Shown one piece after another: positions 1 through 11,500 of a DNA stretch of 64,000 nt. Under the pieces are notes generated by a model. That model was not told where the DNA came from and made no database searches. It worked only from the letters and a program-made list of their open reading frames with translations. A program made the translations under genes and the position numbers. The stretch covers positions 6,633,001 to 6,697,000 of the forward strand of contig BRKX01000014.1 of the NCBI GenBank assembly GCA_026008535.1, written 5' to 3'. The DNA comes from Perilla frutescens (Eukaryota; Streptophyta; Magnoliopsida; Lamiales; Lamiaceae). Position 1 is the stretch's first letter, and every line of letters begins with the position of its first letter.

Positions 1-1659
1 TTTTTACTGGTTACCAGCTACCACAGCCTCTCCATTAATTTTTTTTAAATCACAATTTTTTTAATTTGATTAGGACAAATTAAAGTTGTAGTACACTAGT
101 GAGACTTCTACACCTAAAAGGAAATAAAAAGAGATATAGATGATTAATAATTCATCCCTATAACTATAAGTGTGTGTGTGAGAGAGAGAGAGAGAGAGGG
201 GGTAAGCTGTTAAGTCATAAGGCTAAATGATGGGTAGTTTGAATGTAGAAAGTGGGTGGCTACGTGGTACGTCGATGGACAACCCCACTAATACAGTACA
301 AACAATCAATATCTGAAATATGAACGTAACATTCCCTCATCTATACATTAACCTACACTATTATTTTTGGTTTATTGGCTTTATTACATATACTTCATAT
401 CCAATGTTGGCAGCTTATCATAATCATACCTCAATCTATAATTAATAATAATTTTACTCCAAATATTTCATTTTTTTATAATTTAACCCTCCATCAAATT
501 TTTCAACAACTATTTAAAAAGTTGATTCAGCCGCCGAATCCAACATGACAAATGTAAAAAATAAAAATAAAAAACATAAATCAAAATGGCGTCGTTTTTC
601 CTTATGTCAATTATTTTCCCAAATTTTCTCTAGTCTTCTTCCAGAAACAAATGCGATCCACCGGCTCGGATTCCTCCATCCCACTTTAATAGATGGTAGA
701 ATTGTAGAGAAAATGAGATGTATGCGTTTGGGTATAATTGTGATAGGATGCAAACATTGGGGGTATGTGTGTGTGTATATTGTGTGTGGGTGTGGGTAAG
801 AATTACTAGGCCTAGCACACGGGCCATTAGGTTTTGAAGTAACATGATCTATAATTATATATATATAATCAAATTTGAGTTTTCAATAACAAGATTTTTT
901 GCTGTAAAGTTAAAAAAAATAGCTGGAGTCCAATATTATTGTATCACAATATATTGCAAACGAAATTGTCAATTAATACACTTTTTACTATATTAGCATC
1001 AAACAACCTTTTTGTATTTTTTAATTGATAACTTGATATCAATGAAAACGTTTCTATTTCTCAGTCAGTGCTGTCTGCTTGTTTTAAGCATATAGTAAAG
1101 ATCTCAGAGCTGAACACTAATTTTTATTGATTTCTAAATTAAAAGAAGTTCCAAATCTTTTTAAGCATTTAACAAAAAAACTGAAAATTGTTCAATATTA
1201 GTTGGGCCGGGGGAAAAAGGGTTTATTTATTTGAATTCGAGAAACCTCATTTTTTCAGTTAAAATCCCTAAATTAGCAACTAAGTTGGGCCAAGCGTAAG
1301 CCCAATATCATCGTGTAAACAAAGCCCAATATCTACAATTCAATATTTTTAGCAATTTTATTTACAAATATATAGTCAATAATTATGGGCAAACTCAAAC
1401 GTCTGAAATTATCATTTGCTCTTCGTCTTCTTCATTTTAATTTAATTTAATTTAATTTTGGAGGGTCAAGTGTTCTAATGTCCGGCCCACTACGTTTGAT
1501 GCCAAACTAATATTTTTAGAAGACCTTTTAAATCATTCAAATTTGTTAGATTTTTATTTATTTTTTTCTCAAGAAAAAATCCGCAGTCACCACCAAATCG
1601 CAAGTTGTTAAATATTCCCATTATATTGACACTTATGTTGAGCAATGAGTGCATCTCCT
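1..1659. other. AT-rich intergenic region, no gene seen
   Basis: No supported coding region. Short open frames near 545-845 are low-complexity and overlap a TG/CA-rich tract around 757-797. A compound (TG)n(AG)n microsatellite lies at about 170-198. Around 1200-1480 are AT-rich stretches without recognisable coding or transposon signatures. Confidence 0.6.
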
Positions 1660-2155
1660 TAGGATTAATGTCAATAAATCAATATGTTTCAAGCCTTTTG
1701 CAAATTACAAATTACATTTAAATTTAGTCAATTACAACACTATGTTTTAATTTGAATGTGATTAAACATTCTCAATTTTTTCGGTCAATTAAATATAGCA
1801 TGTTTGGTCTATAAAATAACATTTGCAGCCACATTAGCATACATGTGTAACAAACAACGTCATTTTTGTTATTTTCTCTTCTTTTTTGTTGAGAAAATCA
1901 TTTTTTATATAATTTTTTGTTTATAAAAGAGAATATATATTGAAAAAAATAACAAAATCGACGTTGCTTTTTACACATTTGTGCTAACGTGGCTAATAAA
2001 CGAAACACGCTATATTTATCTGGTTAGAAAAATTGGGGATGTTCAATTCCATTCAAATCAAAACGTAGTGTTGTAATTTATTAAATTTAAACGTGATATG
2101 ATGTTTAATTGCAAAAATATCGAACTGTGATAATTTATTTGACAATTAAGCCATC
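1660..2155. repeat. Foldback (inverted-repeat) element, probable MITE
   Basis: The left arm (about 1663-1880) and right arm (about 1940-2155) are imperfect reverse complements over roughly 200 bp. Landmarks are ACAACACTATG near 1735 against its counterpart ACAACACTACG read on the minus strand near 2075, and the paired TAGCATGTTTGG / TAGCGTGTTTCG blocks. There is no coding content. Arm length and structure fit a nonautonomous DNA transposon. I could not assign a clear target duplication, so the superfamily is open. Confidence 0.55.
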
Positions 2156-2208
2156 TGTTTTAAGAGGTATAATTATTTTGTAGTTATAATTATGTTGATA
2201 AAATTTAT

Positions 2209-2560
2209 ATCATGTTAGATAGTTACATTTTAATGCTTCATTGGTAACATTAGGGGAAAATCCAGCGACTAGGGGCACCCATCCCAAACCACTTTTTTTT
2301 TTTTTTTGCATTGCATCTTCATCAACGAGCAACACGGGTTAAAGTGTGAGAGTGGAGCCACTCAATCACCATCCCCAACATTTTATCATGTTAAATAATT
2401 GCATTTTAATGTTTCATTGGTAACTTTAGGGGCAGATCCAGCGACTAGGATTATAATATTTTTTTACATTCTATCTTCATGAACGAGCAGTGCTGTGGGG
2501 TTGAAAGGTGAGGAAGGAGCCACTCAATCACCAACCCCAAAGTCCGCTAACGTATACCTT
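2209..2560. repeat. Tandem duplication, ~176-bp unit, two copies
   Basis: The sequence from ATCATGTTA at 2209 recurs at 2385. Both copies include TTCATTGGTAAC, a CCAGCGACTAG block, a cluster of T residues, a CGAGCA block and GGAGCCACTCAATCACCA. The copies differ by substitutions and small indels, so the duplication is not recent. No coding function is seen. Confidence 0.7.
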
Positions 2561-3265
2561 TACGAAATCAACTATCAAAAGTAACGGTCTACTATTTTTC
2601 ACATGCTATTTGTCCTTTTTTTTTTTCAATTTTTGTTCTTGTTTATCCAACTAAGGCCTTAAACCACTAATTTCTTAGTACTCTCTCGACTGAATATGAT
2701 AGTTGGATATTTTTTAAATGTTGTGTACGTTGCTCCCACTTTTCAGCTCTCTCTCTCTCTCTCTCTCTAATAGATAACTGTCGAGCAGCTAACTTTAAAT
2801 CGTCTAGAAAAAATGCATTTTTTTCTTGCAAGTTGGCACGGTAGATACAAAGGAGGCACGTATCAATTCTTTAAATAATTAATAGGATGGAGTACAACAT
2901 TAATGTCATTTGACCATATAAAAGAGTAGTAATTAGCACTTATTAATCAGTAACCACAATGTAATTTGTAGAGCTTAGGGAGTGTAGCCATTTTGCATTA
3001 ATTATAGTACGTAGTGCAAAAATCTTCCCCTAGCTAGTTCCATCTAGTCCCTAATTATCAACAATCGAGCATTATTAATTAACTGCTCCTATTAATTTGG
3101 TTGCATCTCATTTTTTTACCCAAATATATATATCGATCCCCTTAACCACACTTATATAAGTATGATCTACCTAGCCTCTTTACGAACACTATATATGGAT
3201 TTATTAATTATGATGTGACACACATAAAAAACTAGATAAAGTGCTAAACCATGCATATAATCCAT

Positions 3266-3338
<73 letters not shown>

Positions 3339-3860
3339 GAATTGGATTTCCATCAACATTAATAATAATAATAATAAAAAGAGTTGAAAAGTCTATTTCT
3401 TGAATAATTTCCAAAACTGACATATAGTGTATGGAATTTTAACATTATAAGGAAATCGTCACTGATTTTATGTTGTAAAACCTAGCCTTAAAATTCTGAC
3501 TGAATTAGTCATCCATCACATGCAAATTCGGACTAATATTTCTCCTATATTTCATTCTTTAATTCTGACTAGTGATGAAAATGAAAAATTAAACTGGACC
3601 AACTTAATTTCACAAAATCCAAATTAATTTTTCCTATGTTTTACTCCCGACGTGTTTGGACCGCAACGACAAATTTACAGAGTTTATACCCCATGTTAGT
3701 AAAAGTCATTAATCTCGTGCAAATACTCAGAAACCTACCAAACAATCCCTTGAATTTTGGAGGTAAGTAACTCTTAATATTCAACTAAAATTTCTATCTA
3801 TTTCTCTTCGTGTCCATCGTAAAAAGCTAAACACGATTTGTAATAGAAGATTTCGAAAAT
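2561..3860. other. Intergenic region upstream of the RING-H2 gene
   Basis: There is no coding region. It contains a (CT)n tract around 2745-2768, the long (AG)n tract listed separately and an (AAT)n tract at about 3359-3376. It is the most likely location of distal promoter sequence for the gene at 3963, but no specific element can be assigned. Confidence 0.5.
3267..3335. repeat. (AG)n microsatellite, ~69 bp
   Basis: Uninterrupted AG dinucleotide run of about 34 units. It lies roughly 630 bp upstream of the RING-H2 start codon and is likely polymorphic in length. Confidence 0.95.
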
Positions 3861-3865
3861 GCACC

Positions 3866-3873
3866 TATAAATA
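3866..3873 (+). promoter_or_regulatory. Probable TATA box of the RING-H2 gene
   Basis: TATAAATA lies 90 bp upstream of the ATG at 3963 and is followed by a C/A-rich stretch typical of plant transcription start regions. The implied 5' UTR is about 60-70 nt. The call rests on position and consensus only. Confidence 0.55.
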
Positions 3874-3962
3874 ACCCCGCTCAGTTACCAAAACATACCC
3901 CTACCAAAAAAATAAAGCTAGTAAATTAATCTTGATTAATCTAAGCTATAATTAAGGAAATC

Positions 3963-4406
3963 ATGTTTCGATTAATTCCGAAATCAACAATACTAAATCG
4001 TGTTATTTTGATAATCACGCAGCTGAAATGGGCGTGGGATTTCATTGTCTACCAAGCTTTCTTCCAACCTCGTGAAACCGGGCTTCAAGAATATTCCGGC
4101 AACCTCGTCGTTACTCGATATAGCAGGAACATCGACGCCGACTCCGAGGAATCGGAAGAAGAATGTGCTGTCTGTCTGTGCAGAATCGATGGCGGAGATG
4201 AAATCAGAGAGCTGAGGTGCGATCATGTTTTCCACAGAGTTTGTTTGGATAGGTGGCTGGAATACGGCCATGTCACGTGCCCATTGTGCCGGAATAATGT
4301 CAAGCCGCCTCGCTTCACGGCGGAGCTCCGCCACGAGCTCATACTCATCAACTTCTCCGCCGTTGGATCCGGCGAGGATGATCGCGCCACGTGGTGGCTG
4401 CGTTGA
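3963..4406 (+). CDS. RING-H2 finger protein, probable E3 ubiquitin ligase (RHA/BRH1-like)
   Basis: An intronless 147-residue protein. A perfect RING-H2 domain is visible: C68-x2-C71-x14-C86-x-H88-x2-H91-x2-C94-x11-C106-x2-C109, with the conserved Trp of LDRWL (residue 98) and the CPLC signature. RING-H2 proteins bind two zinc ions and recruit E2 enzymes to ubiquitinate targets. The N-terminus (about residues 8-30) is hydrophobic and could be a membrane anchor or signal-anchor. An acidic serine-rich linker (about 58-67) precedes the RING. Length and layout match small plant RING-H2 proteins of the RHA/BRH1/XERICO group, but the subgroup is inferred, not proven. The ATG at 3963 is favoured by the TATA box upstream and the absence of an earlier in-frame ATG. 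It is the only intact host gene in the window. Substrate and regulation cannot be read from sequence. Confidence 0.9.
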   Translation: MFRLIPKSTILNRVILIITQLKWAWDFIVYQAFFQPRETGLQEYSGNLVVTRYSRNIDADSEESEEECAVCLCRIDGGDEIRELRCDHVFHRVCLDRWLEYGHVTCPLCRNNVKPPRFTAELRHELILINFSAVGSGEDDRATWWLR

Positions 4407-5734
4407 TCATACAGAATCTTAGCTAATTATTATTCATTTATATATATAGAACCAAGGTGCCTCTACAGATTATGATTTTTATTTATTTTCTTTAATTTTT
4501 CATCTTACTATTATTTTTTTTCTTTGACGAGTTATGTGGATGATGTAATCTTCCAGTCATTTTACTTCGAAAAGTTATGATAATTTATTAATATAATGTT
4601 GAACATTGTTTCTTTTTTGCGATCTTTTAATTTCCAATATATGCAAAAATGTCGATGGATATGTGATCTCCTATATTATTTTTGTGATCTTTTTCAATAA
4701 GATAGTAGTTATTATTACTCATTCGAACTTCGCTTGTTTTTTTCAACTTGCCATTGAAATTTGTTTTTGCATGTCATTTACCAATCAATTTTTGTATATG
4801 TATTTTTTAATTTAAATGCAAAATTAATGAAGAAAAACACCCCATTCGAGCTGAGTATAATGTGAATATAAATCCCTTAATAATAATAATTAAAAAGATA
4901 TTGCACCTTAACGTTTTAAGATTTTGGTCTAAACTTTAATTTATATTTGTTTAGTCAAACCTTAACGAGCAAGGAAGTTACTGTCAAAGTTTTTATCTAA
5001 ATTAAGTGTGAATATCTGAGTAATGGAAAAGCAACATTTTTCTTTCTGAAAAAAATATAATTTGTACATGTTTTTAGTGCATGATATTCTGCTTTATGTT
5101 CTTACAGATGTTACTGTAAAGTGCAATAACAAGATAAAGAAAATTGGTAAATCATTGGTTACCTAGTTCGGCGATAAAGAGGGCTTTATGCCTAGTTAAA
5201 AAATAATTCATTACTACATTGCAAAGTTTACTTAAGTTGCTTACACATACATGACTTCACAGGGGCGAAATTGAAAATGTTTCATTGAGGGGGGCCAAAC
5301 TATTATTCAACAATAATAAACCCTACATGTTATTTATCATTCTGTTGGGGGATGTGACTCCCTCCTTTTATCGTTCTTTCAAATCCTTCAGAACCTCTTT
5401 TATGAGTTGAACCGTGAGATCATCTCACACCCGAGTCCCCCCATTTTCATTTGTATATGATCTTTTCGGAAACCACGTTTATAATTTGAACACAATTCCT
5501 CTCACACCCGAGTTCCAGGTACATTAACAGAAACACGTTTTAGACCATCTTATAAACAAAAATGTCTATGTCCATACAAAAGTTCATGAAAAATACATCA
5601 AGCTACATCTTGAGTCATACTTCTTCATAATAAACATATACATGTATTCTCACAGACCTTGAATCTGAATAGCAAACCCTAGAAGGTTTCCTTGTAGGTT
5701 TACAAAAGTTCTAATCAGCATAGAAATTCTCTTA
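4407..5734. other. Intergenic region 3' of the RING-H2 gene
   Basis: AT-rich DNA including the 3' UTR of the RING-H2 gene. No canonical AATAAA stands out close to the stop. Around 5260-5530 there is a moderately GC-richer stretch with two CTCACACCCGAGT copies about 75 bp apart. It could be old transposon remnant but has no recognisable coding content. Confidence 0.5.
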
Positions 5735-6081
5735 GGCAATGTTTGGTAGCCTGTATAAAGGCATATTAGTATAGGTATCCAGCAAGAACTGTGTGTTTGG
5801 TAGCAATTATTCGTTCACGCGAGGCCCGGGGTGTAATTTACTAATTCGGCTGGATAATGTATCCGACGCCCCCCTCGGATATAGTTTCTAGGCAATGTAT
5901 CCAACGCCTCCCCTCATTATACCAAATAAAATAATGTACCAAATAGGTGTGTGAATCAATCTTAGTATATTTATCTTGATAACCAAACAAACAATTAAAA
6001 TAGCTAATACGCAATTATCTTTCAAAGCAATCCAGATTTTATTAATATGGGTATATCCGTACCAGTATACCAAACATTGCC
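5735..6081. mobile_element. Tourist-like MITE (PIF/Harbinger)
   Basis: 347 bp bounded by inverted GGCAATGTTTGGTA / TACCAAACATTGCC ends and flanked by a TTA direct repeat (5732-5734 and 6082-6084). TTA-type 3-bp target duplications and this style of terminus are the signature of Tourist/PIF-Harbinger MITEs. It encodes no protein, so it would have been mobilised by a transposase in trans. Confidence 0.85.
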
Positions 6082-6324
6082 TTATTTGAATAGACATCTT
6101 TTATATTGATTTGAAGGTGAGTATTAAGCACATTAATCTCTGCAAGGATTGGCAACAAATCTTTCCTTCTCGATCAAAATTATATCTTCAAATATATCAA
6201 CACATTGAAGGAAATTGTCTTATTTATGCGGAGTGAAACCATTGTCCGGAATATCTCGTCAATTCCTTCTATCAACTCAGTTTTGTATTTCTCATTTTCA
6301 GCATAGCAAATCAACATTTTTTTT

Positions 6325-6572
6325 CGAACTAGTTCACAAATTAACAAACCTACTATCAGAAATATATGTCAAACATATAAGTGCGTGCATAAAATGCACT
6401 AATTAACACTTTCCACCGTTGGCCAATGACTTTTACACCGTTGGCTAATTAACTACTATCGAACTAGTTCACAAATTAACAAACCTACTATCAGAAATAT
6501 AGGTCAAACATATAAGTGCGTGCATAAAATGCACTAATTAACACTTTTCACCGTTGGCCAATGACTTTTACA
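6325..6572. repeat. Tandem duplication, 135-bp period
   Basis: CGAACTAGTTCAC at 6325 recurs at 6460. The following ~110 bp, including AAGTGCGTGCATAAAATGC and CCGTTGGCCAATGAC, is almost identical in both units. High identity suggests a fairly recent duplication. Confidence 0.85.
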
Positions 6573-7022
6573 TCGTAATTTTATTTTTATTTTTGTAACG
6601 GAAGAGATTACTTTTCCTTTGTTGATTTATAAGCAGTGCAATAGTGAAACTAATATTTGATTATGACATCCAAATTCAAGGAACGATTGAAGACCATAAC
6701 CTTCCAGATGGATTTTCAACAATTTTTCAGATCGTTTATTATAATTTAGTAAATTTTAATAAATTATTATTAAGAAAGTTATTTAATTAATATACTTAAC
6801 ATGTTTTTCTTCAGTATGCAACTGTAGCATCCTTATTTTACATAATTAATTGTCTCGAATTATACATTTCTAACAAATATTCTCATTATTGATGGTTTTA
6901 TATGTGCCATAATTTTAGCATTATTTTGACCATTCAACTATATATGTATACATTTGTTGTTCCTTCAGTATCGCGGATAACATGAACGTATTGTCTTAAC
7001 TCGATCTAGTCCAATTTTCTTA

Positions 7023-7024
<2 letters not shown>
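6573..7024. other. Intergenic, nothing recognised
   Basis: AT-rich sequence with no coding region, terminal repeat or RNA gene that I could support. It ends at the start of the (TA)n tract. Confidence 0.5.

Positions 7025-7110
<86 letters not shown>
7025..7110. repeat. (TA)n tract, ~86 bp
   Basis: Uninterrupted TA dinucleotides ending exactly where the left terminus of element E1 begins. A shorter TA tract lies at E1's other end, so TA repeats may be the preferred insertion target. Confidence 0.95.
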
Positions 7111-7113
<3 letters not shown>

Positions 7114-7158
7114 GGTGGATCAAATGAGAACCTATACCTCATGTGGGAACTAGGAACT
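7111..7158 (+). repeat. Left terminal inverted repeat of E1
   Basis: It starts GAGGGTGGATCAAATGAG and ends GGGAACTAGGAAC. It pairs with 19159-19206 and is also related to the ends of E2 at 19236 and 24908. Confidence 0.75.
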
Positions 7159-7817
7159 AATCTTGCTATTAATTTCCTTAATTTGGACGGCGAGGATCAG
7201 CTTTTGTTTGCCTTGGTAATTTTAATATTTATGGTAAATTTAAGTTGTCTGGGGGTATAAGTGTAATTTAGTAATTATCATGTTTCCTTATTAGATTTGC
7301 ATTATATTTTCTCTCACGATTTCGATCACAATTTCTTCCCCTCACGAACGCTGCGAATCATTCCTGCTCATGGCTTCGTTTCTCTCATAATCAGCTGCGT
7401 TTTTTTTTTCAATTTCTCATTTTTTCAACGCTGCAAATATCGGTGGAGCTCAGATTAATTATCAAATTGGTTTAGTTTCTGAATTCATTATTTTTTGAAC
7501 ATCGGTGAAGATCAATTTTATCGGTGGAGCTCTTATTATCCAATTACTTTTCAGTTCATTATTTTAGGAATAACGGTGGAGATTCAGAGTTGGATTTAAC
7601 TTTCTATGGAGACTCCAGGTATTTCCAGAGATGTTCAGTCGATTTAATTTTTTGCTCTATTTTCTACGAGTTATAAATCTAATTTCATTGAGTTTGATTT
7701 TTTTTTTTATGTAATTCATTTTTTTTGTGTTTGAGATTGATTTTTTAAACAATACACTTTGATTTTATCGTGTGTTTGATTTTTTTTCTTCAGCATGATA
7801 TTTCTGAATTTTATCAT

Positions 7818-8113
7818 TGTAGCATGATTACATATTTCATCATAACATGTATGAATATTAATTTTAGCATGCTAACATGTTTGATCGTAGCATGTTTGAA
7901 GATATATTGTAGCATGATTGTGGTATGGCATATGTGATTTTTATGTATTTTTAATTTTATCGTGTGTTTGATTTTTTTTTCTTCAGCATAAGATTTCTGA
8001 ATTTTATTATTGTAGCATTATCACATGATTCATCATAGCATGTATGAATATTAATTTTAACATGCTAACATGTTTGATCGTAGCATGTTTGAAGATATAT
8101 TGTAGCATGATTG
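7818..8113. repeat. 193-bp direct duplication rich in TAGCATG
   Basis: TGTAGCAT at 7818 recurs at 8011. About 100 bp following each copy are nearly identical, including CATGCTAACATGTTTGATCG. The duplication runs right up to the transposase C-terminal exon at 8107, so the last unit overlaps the exon boundary. TAGCAT-type motifs recur elsewhere in E1. Confidence 0.8.
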
Positions 8114-8316
8114 AGCAGTTTTATGGTTCATCTACTCCTGCTGAAGTCGATGTGCATCCTCTCATTCAAGTTAAAACTAAAGGTAGCTGCAGTCGGTTGA
8201 AACCAAGGAAAGAGGCCATAGCTGAGAAGAAGAAAAAACCCCTGAGAATGTGTAGCAGGTGCCATCAAATGTCTGACCATGATGCAAGGAATTGCAAAGC
8301 AGTCATATCGGCATAG
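8107..8316 (+). pseudogene. C-terminal fragment of FAR1-related / MULE transposase
   Basis: The frame ending in TAG at 8314-8316 encodes about 70 residues containing VKTKGSCSRLKPRKE, a lysine-rich stretch, then RMCSRCHQMSDHDARNC. This is the C-terminal zinc-knuckle layout of FAR1/FHY3-related proteins, themselves derived from MULE transposases (C-x2-C-x4-H-x4-C: C-SR-C-HQMS-D/H region, with His at DHD). A splice acceptor-like AG at about 8115 fits a terminal exon. The N-terminal FAR1 DNA-binding domain, the DDE transposase core and the SWIM finger are all absent. It is therefore a remnant, convergent with the Ulp1 remnant about 0.7 kb downstream. A host FAR1 fragment captured by the element is the alternative. 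Confidence 0.65.
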
Positions 8317-9032
8317 TTCAATTTTTTTTTTCGTTTCTTTTAACATACTATTGGATATTATGATAAACAGAAATGTGTTGATACCATATGAGAATAAAAT
8401 ATTTGTTAAGATGTTTCATTTTTATTTTAGCATTACAGTTATACTAGTATTAGCATAATCGTTAGGTGGATATTAGCATAATAATGTGATTTTTGCATCA
8501 AGCAATGTCTTACAATATTATATATTAGCATTTTATATGTCTGATTTGTGTTATCATGATAATAGGGTTGCGTTGTTATGGTGATAGCATTATGTTGTTA
8601 TGGTAACAGAGATTCGTATCTTTGATTTGTGTTAACACAATAATAGCATTGTGTTGTTACGATAATAACATTGTATTGGAATGATAATAGCATACAGGGT
8701 CACACGTAATAGCAGATTGTATCTATACTTATCTAATATGTTATTCACAACAATATACCAAATACATACAAAAATTCATCATATAAACACAATATTTAGC
8801 AAAAGAAACCCATATATACGATTGCTTCATTACAAAAACGTTAGTACATGAACATTCATAGTAATCATGTGTTCATCAACAACAACAAAAAAAATCGGTC
8901 ATTGTATCAGTCATACAAAAGGTCATAACAGAACATCAGTAATTAGTCTTTAATATTCAGAATCATTGAATCAACATCGATCATCCCATTCTCACATGAC
9001 AATCTGTAATGTAGGTTGGCCTCAGTATTGAT
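8317..9032. other. Spacer between convergent remnants in E1
   Basis: About 0.7 kb with no coding content. It contains many TTAGCATAA / TAATAGCATT-like words between 8400 and 8700, probably degenerate copies of the element's internal repeat motif. Confidence 0.5.
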
Positions 9033-9660
9033 TCATTCCCTTAAGACATTCGTCTCTGCATTTAGAATCGCTGCAACATACTTTGCCCTCATATATTTTA
9101 TCTGTCTTGCATTATCAATCTTGAGGCCACAATCCCACTTCTTCAAGCAGTCACCCTTATAGGTCTTCATATGCCTCATGACGAATGCTCCGCAGTCAAT
9201 CATGTCTGTTTCATTTCGCCATGGCATCTTCACCCTTTCAGTAGCTTTGAATTCATTTGACATTTTTGTTGCTTTTTTCCCCTGGCCTGTAGTTCTTAGG
9301 AAACCTATGAAAAAACTAACCTGTGTTTTTTTGGAAATGTTAGTATTTTTCTAAAATATATTTAACACGGACACAAATTTTCAATTGACTATTTCTCTAC
9401 ACTTACCATCAAACTTGGGATTTCACCATACTTCACATGCAGTTCTTTATCATCCATCACCGAGGAGTTGTCAATGATCTCTACTTTGTACTTTCGCAGA
9501 TCAAAGGTCATTAGGTAGAAGTGATTTTGCCTGTATACTGGGAATAAATACTAGACAAGAAGATTTTTAATGTCATTTTTTTGCATAGAAATATGTTATC
9601 TATCAATGTGAGATTACCAACTCAATGTCGTTTGGCTTCATTTCTTGAAAGCTTTGAATC
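9033..9660 (-). pseudogene. Ulp1-like cysteine protease (peptidase C48), 3' part
   Basis: Three exon-like blocks on the minus strand. Block 1 (about 9660-9618) ends MKPNDIEL followed by GTAATC. Block 2 (9550-9407, 144 bp, preceded by TCTAG and followed by GTAAGT) contains QNHFYLMTFDL and VEIIDNS. Block 3 (about 9304-9033) contains ETDMIDCGAFVMRHM. These supply the His, Asp and Cys of the Ulp1/SUMO-protease triad. Ulp1 enzymes process and remove SUMO, but copies carried by plant MULEs and other transposons have unknown roles. Blocks 1 and 2 join in phase; the junction of block 2 to block 3 does not join cleanly with the acceptors I can see, so a small frameshift is possible. The N-terminal part, expected to include a DUF1985-type domain, is missing. 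All three triad residues are still present. Confidence 0.75.
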
Positions 9661-9662
9661 TC

Positions 9663-9865
9663 CATCAGTATGCTAGTATGAGTACAAAATAATTCTAAAA
9701 TCAGGAGATATTTGGTATTAGAAACAAATACCAAAAAATTCAGCACAACCACCATTTATCTATCAAACTAGCTCAATCGTTTCAGCATTATTGCTAGCAT
9801 ACACACGCAATGTATTTATCTTAGTGTATAATAACAATGCAATAATGAAATATTGCAAATGTAAC
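9663..9865. repeat. Left part of E1's 300-bp tandem array
   Basis: The sequence from CATCAGTATGCTAGTATG to the GTAAC at 9861-9865 matches the end of the ~300-bp units at 17664-18565. The array was split here by the gypsy insertion, which duplicated GTAAC. Confidence 0.85.
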
Positions 9866-11481
9866 TGACGCGCGGTCGTTTCGCGCTCAAAATAAATTTG
9901 TATTGCTCATGTGCCCACAGCGAGCGTAGCTAGCTTGTGAGTACGGGTCGATCCCACAGAGAGCTGATGTGATTCCACCTTCGAGTCACCAATCAAAAAG
10001 GGGGGGTTTTGTGTTGTCACTGTACTGAAAGTAAATCTGCAAAAGGAAACTAAAGACAATATCAAATAACAAAAGGTTCTGGCATTTGAACTTGAATTTG
10101 GTTTAAGTGTAAAACTGCTTGATCATGGGCACACTGATTTTCATACATGATAGGTCATCTAGTTATGGTGACCGGATTCCTCTCATGGTCTCCTCATCCA
10201 TCCTTTCATTTTAGGTTTAAAAGTGATTCCTCTTCTATTAAACCCCTAACCAGTTACCCACCTCCCGATTCCTCTAAGAGATGTAAGCAAGCAAGCAGCA
10301 GTGTGCCCCTAGACGGACCCAGATCTGTTGTGTTCAACTGATTCCTCTTGTGCCCACAACACCTCGTCGATTCCCTTATTACTATATGAATCAACACACA
10401 GTCACAATTCGCCAATTTAATTAATAGTGGTGTGCCCTCTTTACCTAACGAGTGATCAGCCACATTGGGCACTTCAGACACACACTCACGTGGAACAAAG
10501 CTCAAGAATCGACAGAAACTTATCATGCATTACTATGCCCATTTCGGCCTCACGAGTCCAGATTTGTACTTAAACCATTTTCATTGTTCAAACACCAGAA
10601 ATAAAGATCTAGCCAAGCAGGCTAGACATAGTTAAAATAGCAGAAATTAAAGACATAATTATAAAGAAAACTTACGAATTTATTAGGCGAAAATCTCAAC
10701 TCCAACGATGAGAAACATAAACATAATCCTAAGTTCCAATGGCTTAAGGCCTATTGGGTTGTTTATGGCTGCCTAAGCAGCGTACGAAAATGAAATGCAG
10801 AAAAGTAAAATTGTAGCAATGTTTTTGACTTCCGAAAGCTCCATTTCCAGAAAATAAAACTAGCTTAAATAGTTACATTTTCGAGTTTGAGTTTCCCCAA
10901 CAAACTGGGGTCTTCACTAGCTTCCGGATCCGGTGTGCCCCATCCTGATCTGTCTGGATAAGCCTTATCCAGTTTGTTGACCAAATCCCTATTTTTTAGG
11001 GATTGGCTTTATCACTTCATCTCCAAGCCTGCAGCAGTACTTATCTCATCTATCTCTTAGTTGCCATGCCTCTTAGGAGTCCAGCTTATCACCAACTCTT
11101 ATTCGAATATGCAGCCATTCTTCACACCTCTAGCTTCCAACAGAATCCCGAAATTCATGCATGTGCCCATTCTGGCCTGTGGTTGAGTCTGTGCCAGTAG
11201 TGTGGGCACGACATCATCTGGTCAGCTTCATCCCTTTCTGATATGCCCATTCTGCTTCCCGAATGTATGATGAATGCTGAAGAAGTCCCCAGTGCCTCTG
11301 AATACGATTTATGGCGATGAGATAAACATGAATAATTTAGCATAAAATGCCCTTTTCGCCAGACTCAACCTCCGTAATGCCCTTTGACCTGAACCTGGTT
11401 CTTTTCGACTCAAAATAGACTAAAAAGGACATTTATATCGAATAAAATGCCCATGAAAACACGAAATAAATGGACTTATCA
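9866..11481 (-). repeat. 3' LTR of the Athila-like element
   Basis: On the plus strand it starts TGACGCGCGGTCG and ends GGACTTATCA. It is 1616 bp, the same length as its partner, from which it differs by scattered substitutions. Unusually dense in TGCCC/GGGCA words. Confidence 0.93.
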
Positions 11482-11500
11482 TACCCACACACTTTAAACA
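11482..11500 (-). other. Polypurine tract region
   Basis: On the minus strand AAAGTGTGTGGGTA directly abuts the start of the 3' LTR (TGATAAGTCC). Its position and purine bias fit the plus-strand primer site. Confidence 0.6.

Noticed and set aside
545..845. Overlapping open frames on both strands
   Set aside because: Low-complexity composition (TG/CA repeats), no domain, no promoter context and mutual overlap; treated as chance.
8107..8316. Functional host FAR1/FHY3 gene
   Set aside because: Only the C-terminal knuckle region is present, bordered by element repeats and without the FAR1, DDE or SWIM domains.
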